DNA from: Massilioclostridium sp965141735
GTDB taxonomy: Bacteria > Bacillota > Clostridia > Oscillospirales > Ruminococcaceae
Length of the DNA: 34,691 nt
Direction of reading: 5' to 3'
NCBI GenBank assembly: GCA_965141735.1
Contig: CBCSOX010000006.1
Location: 1-34,691, forward strand
The position numbers were made by a program, and so were the translations under genes. The notes below the pieces were generated by a model. It was not told the origin of the DNA. It worked only from the letters and a program-made list of their open reading frames with translations, and did not search any database. This document shows, in pieces, positions 31,105 through 34,691 of the stretch. Position 1 is the stretch's first letter, and every line of letters starts with the position of its first letter.

Positions 31105-32385
31105 ATGTCAACCAACTACAAGCTGGCAACCATCGCCGTACGCGGCGGTTACGACGGGGAACCCACCACACATTCGACTGAAGTCCCCCTCTATCTGACA
31201 AACGCCTACAGTTTTGACAGCATTCAGCACGCTCAAGATCTGTTCTCCCTCAAGGAGCCGGGCAACATCTACTCCCGCCTCTCCAATCCCACAGTGGACA
31301 TTATGGAAAACCGCATGGCACAGCTCGACGGCGGCATCGGGGCGCTCGGGTTTGCCTCCGGCCACGCGGCGATTTTTAACACCATTGTCAACCTCGCCTC
31401 TGCCGGAGACGAGATCGTCTCATCGATTCAGATTTACGGCGGCGCGATCAACATGCTCGGCGTCTCACTCAAACGGCTCGGCATCACAGTCAAATTTGTC
31501 GACCCCGCCAACCTCGAGGAGTGGGAAAACGCGATCACGGATAAGACAAAGGCGCTCTTTTTTGAGACGATCGGCAACCCGAACGCCAACGTCGCCGACA
31601 TTTCGGCAATCGCAGCCATCGGCCACAAGCACGGCGTTCCGGTCATCGCCGATTCGACCTTCACCACCCCCTACCTCTGCCGCCCGATCCAATTCGGCGC
31701 CGACCTTGTCATCCACTCGGCGACTAAATTCCTCGGCGGTCACGGCGCGGTCATGGGCGGAGTTGTTGTCGACGCAGGGGCTTTCCAGTTTAAGGGCAAT
31801 CCCCGCTTCCCCCTGTTCAACGAGCCGGATGAAAGCTACCACGGAGTGGTCTTTGCGGACACAGACGCCCCCTTTATTCTGCGCCTGCGCGCGCTGATTA
31901 CCCGCGACCTCGGCGCCTGCATGTCCCCTTTTAACGCATACATGATTTTACAGGGCCTTGAGACCCTTCACCTGCGGATGCAGCGCCACTGTGAGAACTC
32001 GCTCAGAGTCGCGCAGTTCCTCGAGCAGCATCCCGACGTCTCGTTTGTCAACTACCCGATGCTCCCCGCAAGCCCCGATTATCCGCTGGTGCAGAAGTAC
32101 TGCCCCAACGGCGCGGGCGCGGTCTTCACCTTCGGCCTCAAGGGCGGCCGCGAACGGGGCCGCCGGTTTGTCGAGGCGCTCAAGCTGTTCATCCACTGCG
32201 CAAACGTCGGCGACAGCAAATCAATTGTCACCCATCCCGCAACCACGACACACTCCCAGTTGTCCGCTGAGCAGCTCAAGGCAGCGGGCATCTCGGAGGA
32301 AACCGTCCGTCTTTCAATCGGAATTGAAGACTGCGACGATATCATTGCGGATTTGGATCAGGCGATCCGCACATCCGCCAATTAG
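31105..32385 (+). CDS. metY: O-acetylhomoserine sulfhydrylase (aminocarboxypropyltransferase)
   Basis: A 426-aa PLP enzyme of the Cys/Met metabolism family that makes homocysteine from O-acetylhomoserine and sulfide, the direct sulfhydrylation route to methionine. Family landmarks are YSRLSNPTVDIMENRMAQLD (about 56-75), GFASGHAAIFN, ADSTFTTPYLCRPIQFGADL, the PLP lysine in VIHSATKFLGGHG (about 200-212), and NVGDSKSIVTHPATTTHSQL (about 371-390). Length fits MetY rather than the shorter cystathionine gamma-synthase. The SD is GAGGAGG. No SAM riboswitch or T-box fits in the 129-bp upstream gap. The metallophosphoesterase-like gene starts 13 nt after the stop and is probably translated from the same mRNA. 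Confidence 0.93.
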   Translation: MSTNYKLATIAVRGGYDGEPTTHSTEVPLYLTNAYSFDSIQHAQDLFSLKEPGNIYSRLSNPTVDIMENRMAQLDGGIGALGFASGHAAIFNTIVNLASAGDEIVSSIQIYGGAINMLGVSLKRLGITVKFVDPANLEEWENAITDKTKALFFETIGNPNANVADISAIAAIGHKHGVPVIADSTFTTPYLCRPIQFGADLVIHSATKFLGGHGAVMGGVVVDAGAFQFKGNPRFPLFNEPDESYHGVVFADTDAPFILRLRALITRDLGACMSPFNAYMILQGLETLHLRMQRHCENSLRVAQFLEQHPDVSFVNYPMLPASPDYPLVQKYCPNGAGAVFTFGLKGGRERGRRFVEALKLFIHCANVGDSKSIVTHPATTTHSQLSAEQLKAAGISEETVRLSIGIEDCDDIIADLDQAIRTSAN

Positions 32386-32398
32386 GAGGAACCCACGA

Positions 32399-33073
32399 GT
32401 GATTTGGATTACCGGAGATAAGCACGGCCAGATTGAGGCGTTTGAGGAAGACTCCCGCTACAAAAAGATCAAGAAGCGGGATACCCTCATCGTCTGCGGT
32501 GATTTCGGCTTTGTGTGGGACGGCTCCAAGCAGGAAATGAAAAACCTGAAGTGGCTCGACAAGCGCAAGTACACCATCGCGTTTGTCGACGGCTGCCATG
32601 AAAACTTTGACCTGCTCTCCCACTACCCAATTGTTGACTTCTGCGGCGGAAAGGCCAGGGAGCTCGCCGACAACATCTATCAGCTGATGCGGGGCGAACT
32701 CTACGAGATCGACGGAAAAAAGGTGCTCGCCTTTGGCGGGGGCATCAGCGACAACCACGACGAGGAACTCCTGGGCATTTCTTGGTGGAAGGCGGAAGCC
32801 CCCACCGACAAGGAGATCAGCAACGCAATTGAAAGCCTGAAAAAGGCGGAGGGAGAAGTCGACCTGATCGTCTCGTATGAGCCCCCTCTCTCGATCAAGC
32901 CCTGTATGGAGGAGATGCTCCAGGACAGCGGCACCATCCACGAGGTGCTCGAACAGATCCGCACCCACTGTTCGTTCAAAATGTGGTACTTTGGCAAATA
33001 CCATGTCGACAAGCACATCCCGCCCAGCTATGCCGCAGTGTTTGAAAAACTGCTCAAGTACACCGGTGATTAG
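32399..33073 (+). CDS. Metallophosphoesterase-like protein with missing metal ligands
   Basis: A 224-aa protein with the calcineurin-like phosphoesterase fold. The first half keeps two sites: GDKHG (D7, H9) and CGDFG (D35). The third site, normally GNHE, reads DGCHEN with Cys66 for the metal-bridging Asn. The fourth, normally a His in the THxxP region, is SYEPP (Tyr160), and the last, normally GHxH, is GKYH with Lys200. Three of seven usual metal ligands are therefore replaced, and phosphatase activity is doubtful; binding or altered chemistry is possible. The start is GTG at 32399, with AGGAGG upstream; the frame is open far into metY in a different phase but that part is not protein-like. 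It follows metY by 13 nt. A possible terminator lies at 33098. Confidence 0.85.
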   Translation: MIWITGDKHGQIEAFEEDSRYKKIKKRDTLIVCGDFGFVWDGSKQEMKNLKWLDKRKYTIAFVDGCHENFDLLSHYPIVDFCGGKARELADNIYQLMRGELYEIDGKKVLAFGGGISDNHDEELLGISWWKAEAPTDKEISNAIESLKKAEGEVDLIVSYEPPLSIKPCMEEMLQDSGTIHEVLEQIRTHCSFKMWYFGKYHVDKHIPPSYAAVFEKLLKYTGD

Positions 33074-33097
33074 CAGGTAGTACTCCCAACTTCAAAT

Positions 33098-33124
33098 TCC
33101 GGCGACAGGTGCGTCGGATTTTTT
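33098..33124 (+). terminator. Possible weak terminator before the ABC-F gene
   Basis: TCC and CGAC (33098-33105) can pair with GTCG and GGA (33113-33118) with a bulge, followed by six T (33119-33124). It would separate metY and the phosphoesterase from the ABC-F gene, perhaps partially. Confidence 0.45.
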
Positions 33125-33181
33125 GGCGAAGCGGAAAGATTTTCGCCGCCGGCCGCAACAACCAAAAATCTGGAGGAACTC

Positions 33182-34691
33182 ATGATTACTGTCTCAAATT
33201 TAAGCATTAACTTCGACGGGCAAAGCCTGTTTAAAAACGTCAACCTCAAGTTTGTCGCCGGCAACTGCTATGGCGTCATCGGCGCGAACGGCGCGGGCAA
33301 ATCGACCTTTCTGCGCATCCTCTCAGGCGATCTCGAGCCGTCCACCGGCGAAGTCGCGATTGACCCCAAGACCCGCATGTCGGTGCTCAAGCAGGATCAC
33401 TACGCCTACGACGAATACCCCGTGCTCGACGCCATTGTCATGGGCAATCCCAGGCTGTACGAAATCATTCAGCAAAAAGAGGCCTTGTATGCCAAAGAGG
33501 ACTTTTCAGAGGAGGACGGTGTGCTCGCCTCGGAGCTCGAAGGGGAGTTTGCCGAGATGGGCGGCTGGGAAATCGAGACCGACGCAGCCCGGCTGCTGCA
33601 GGGCCTCGGGCTGTCCGCTGATCTGCTCAGCGAACCGATGGCTTCGATCGGAGAAAAGGAAAAGGTTAAAATCCTGCTCGCGCAGGCGCTGTTCGGCCAG
33701 CCGGACATCATCCTGCTCGACGAGCCGACCAACCACCTCGACGTGCCCTCGGTCCAGTGGCTGGAGGAATTCCTGCTCGACTATCCCGGCACCGTCATCG
33801 TTGTCTCGCACGACCGCCATTTTCTCAACGACGTCTGTACCCACATTGTGGACGTCGATTACACCAAAATCAAAATCTACGTCGGCAACTACGACTTCTG
33901 GTATGAGTCGAGCCAGCTGATGCAGCGAATGATTCGGGACCAGAACAAGAAAAATGAGGACAAGATCAAGGAACTGCAAAGCTTTGTGCAGCGGTTCTCG
34001 GCAAACAAATCCAAATCCAAGCAGGCGACCTCCCGCCGCAAGCTGATCGACAAGCTGACGGTGGAGGAAATGCCCGCCTCCTCCCGCCGTTACCCCTTTG
34101 TGGGCTTTACTATGGACCGGGAAGCGGGCAAGGAGATTCTCGCAGTCGAGGGGCTCAGCAAAACAATTGACGGGGTCAAGGTGCTCGACAATGTCTCTTT
34201 CCGCCTCAACAAGGGGGACAAGGTCGCGTTTGTCGGAGAAAATGAGATCGGCATCACCGCGCTGTTTAAAATCCTCATGGAGGAGATGGAGCCCGACGAA
34301 GGGAGCTTTAAATGGGGAATCAGCACCAGCCAGTCCTATTTCCCCAAGGACAACACAAGCTATTTTGAAGGGTGCGAGCTCAGCATCCTGCACTGGCTCG
34401 AACAGTACTCCTCCGACAACACCGAGACCTATCTGCGCAGCTTTCTCGGAAAGATGCTCTTTTCAGGGGATGACGTCAACAAGCAGGTTTCGGTCCTCTC
34501 AGGGGGAGAAAAGGTGCGCTGCATGCTCTCCCGTATGATGATGTTCGGCTCGAACGTTTTGCTGCTCGACCAGCCGACCAACCACCTTGACCTCGAGTCG
34601 ATCACAGCGGTGAACAACGGGCTCATCGATTTTAAAGGCAACATCCTTTTCTCCTCCTATGACCACCAGTTTATCCAGACGATTGCCAACC
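33182..34691 (+). CDS. ABC-F family ATPase, YkpA/YbiT type (3' end beyond window)
   Basis: At least 503 aa of a soluble protein with two ATP-binding cassettes and no membrane domain; ABC-F proteins act on ribosomes, easing translation or protecting against antibiotics. Cassette 1 has Walker A GANGAGKST (about 35-43), Walker B IILLDEPTNHLD and VVSHDRHFLN. The linker contains VQRFSANKSKSKQATSRRK, typical of the YkpA/YbiT subgroup, as is IKIYVGNYDFWYESS. Cassette 2 keeps LSGGEKVRCMLSRMMM but its Walker A reads GENEIGITA (Ile358 for Lys), Walker B ends DQP (Gln464 for the catalytic Glu) and the switch His is Tyr493. A degenerate second Walker A occurs in this subgroup; the Glu and His losses go further. 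GGAGGA precedes the ATG. Only the last few dozen residues are missing. Confidence 0.92.
   Translation, partial: MITVSNLSINFDGQSLFKNVNLKFVAGNCYGVIGANGAGKSTFLRILSGDLEPSTGEVAIDPKTRMSVLKQDHYAYDEYPVLDAIVMGNPRLYEIIQQKEALYAKEDFSEEDGVLASELEGEFAEMGGWEIETDAARLLQGLGLSADLLSEPMASIGEKEKVKILLAQALFGQPDIILLDEPTNHLDVPSVQWLEEFLLDYPGTVIVVSHDRHFLNDVCTHIVDVDYTKIKIYVGNYDFWYESSQLMQRMIRDQNKKNEDKIKELQSFVQRFSANKSKSKQATSRRKLIDKLTVEEMPASSRRYPFVGFTMDREAGKEILAVEGLSKTIDGVKVLDNVSFRLNKGDKVAFVGENEIGITALFKILMEEMEPDEGSFKWGISTSQSYFPKDNTSYFEGCELSILHWLEQYSSDNTETYLRSFLGKMLFSGDDVNKQVSVLSGGEKVRCMLSRMMMFGSNVLLLDQPTNHLDLESITAVNNGLIDFKGNILFSSYDHQFIQTIAN

Overview
The window looks like chromosome from an endospore-forming, Gram-positive Clostridia member, most likely Oscillospiraceae/Ruminococcaceae-like. 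This rests on a GC-rich coding sequence, SD-driven starts, TTGACA/TATAAT promoters, YpeB, a SpoIID/LytB-domain protein, a class B sortase with a PxTG-type substrate, an LCP protein and a DacF-type carboxypeptidase. The genus is inference. No rRNA, tRNA, CRISPR array or intact transposase was seen.

Layout. (1) 1-3.3 kb: a consensus promoter runs straight into an intrinsic terminator, followed by a secreted, probably wall-anchored protein with two complete nitrilase domains. (2) 3.5-6.9 kb, minus: rlmB, then a membrane protein built like a P-type ATPase without its catalytic motifs, and a small tail-anchored protein whose promoter carries an array of GTTGAAA boxes phased at 21 bp. (3) 7.1-7.5 kb: an orphan sigma-region-4-like HTH protein, then about 0.9 kb of decayed, gene-free DNA. 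(4) 8.5-14.7 kb, minus: cysteine desulfurase, thiI, cinA, class B sortase and a SpoIID/LytB protein. (5) 14.8-17.4 kb, plus: ypeB and coaX. (6) 17.7-21.2 kb: an LCP ligase and a Mn-type CDF transporter, both minus, with two unassigned structured RNA candidates (19.45-19.62 and 21.01-21.17 kb) flanking the transporter.

(7) 21.4-23.5 kb is the accessory heart of the window. It holds a frameshifted TPR pseudogene, two tandem copies of what looks like a type I toxin-antitoxin module (25-aa hydrophobic peptide, sequestered SD, convergent antisense RNA from a perfect TTGACA-17-TATAAT promoter), and a divergent pair of small XRE regulators sharing a palindromic operator. (8) 23.6-26.2 kb: gltX and a 2-hydroxyacid dehydrogenase whose best SD points at an ATC codon. 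(9) 26.4-31.0 kb, minus: an alpha/beta hydrolase, a LytTR/DUF3021 regulatory pair, a PfkB sugar kinase and a D,D-carboxypeptidase. (10) 31.1 kb to the end: an O-acetylhomoserine sulfhydrylase with a metallophosphoesterase-like protein lacking several metal ligands, then a YkpA/YbiT-type ABC-F ATPase, cut by the window edge, with a catalytically altered second nucleotide site.

Themes. Cell-envelope and spore functions (sortase, anchored nitrilase, LCP, SpoIID-like, YpeB, DacF) and sulfur handling (cysteine desulfurase with ThiI; MetY) recur. Three proteins keep a well-known enzyme fold but lose catalytic residues (P-type ATPase-like, metallophosphoesterase-like, second half of the ABC-F). The strongest candidates for something undescribed are the tandem toxin/antisense modules, the small RNA at 21.0 kb with two UCUCCCCC motifs, and the 21-bp phased box array.
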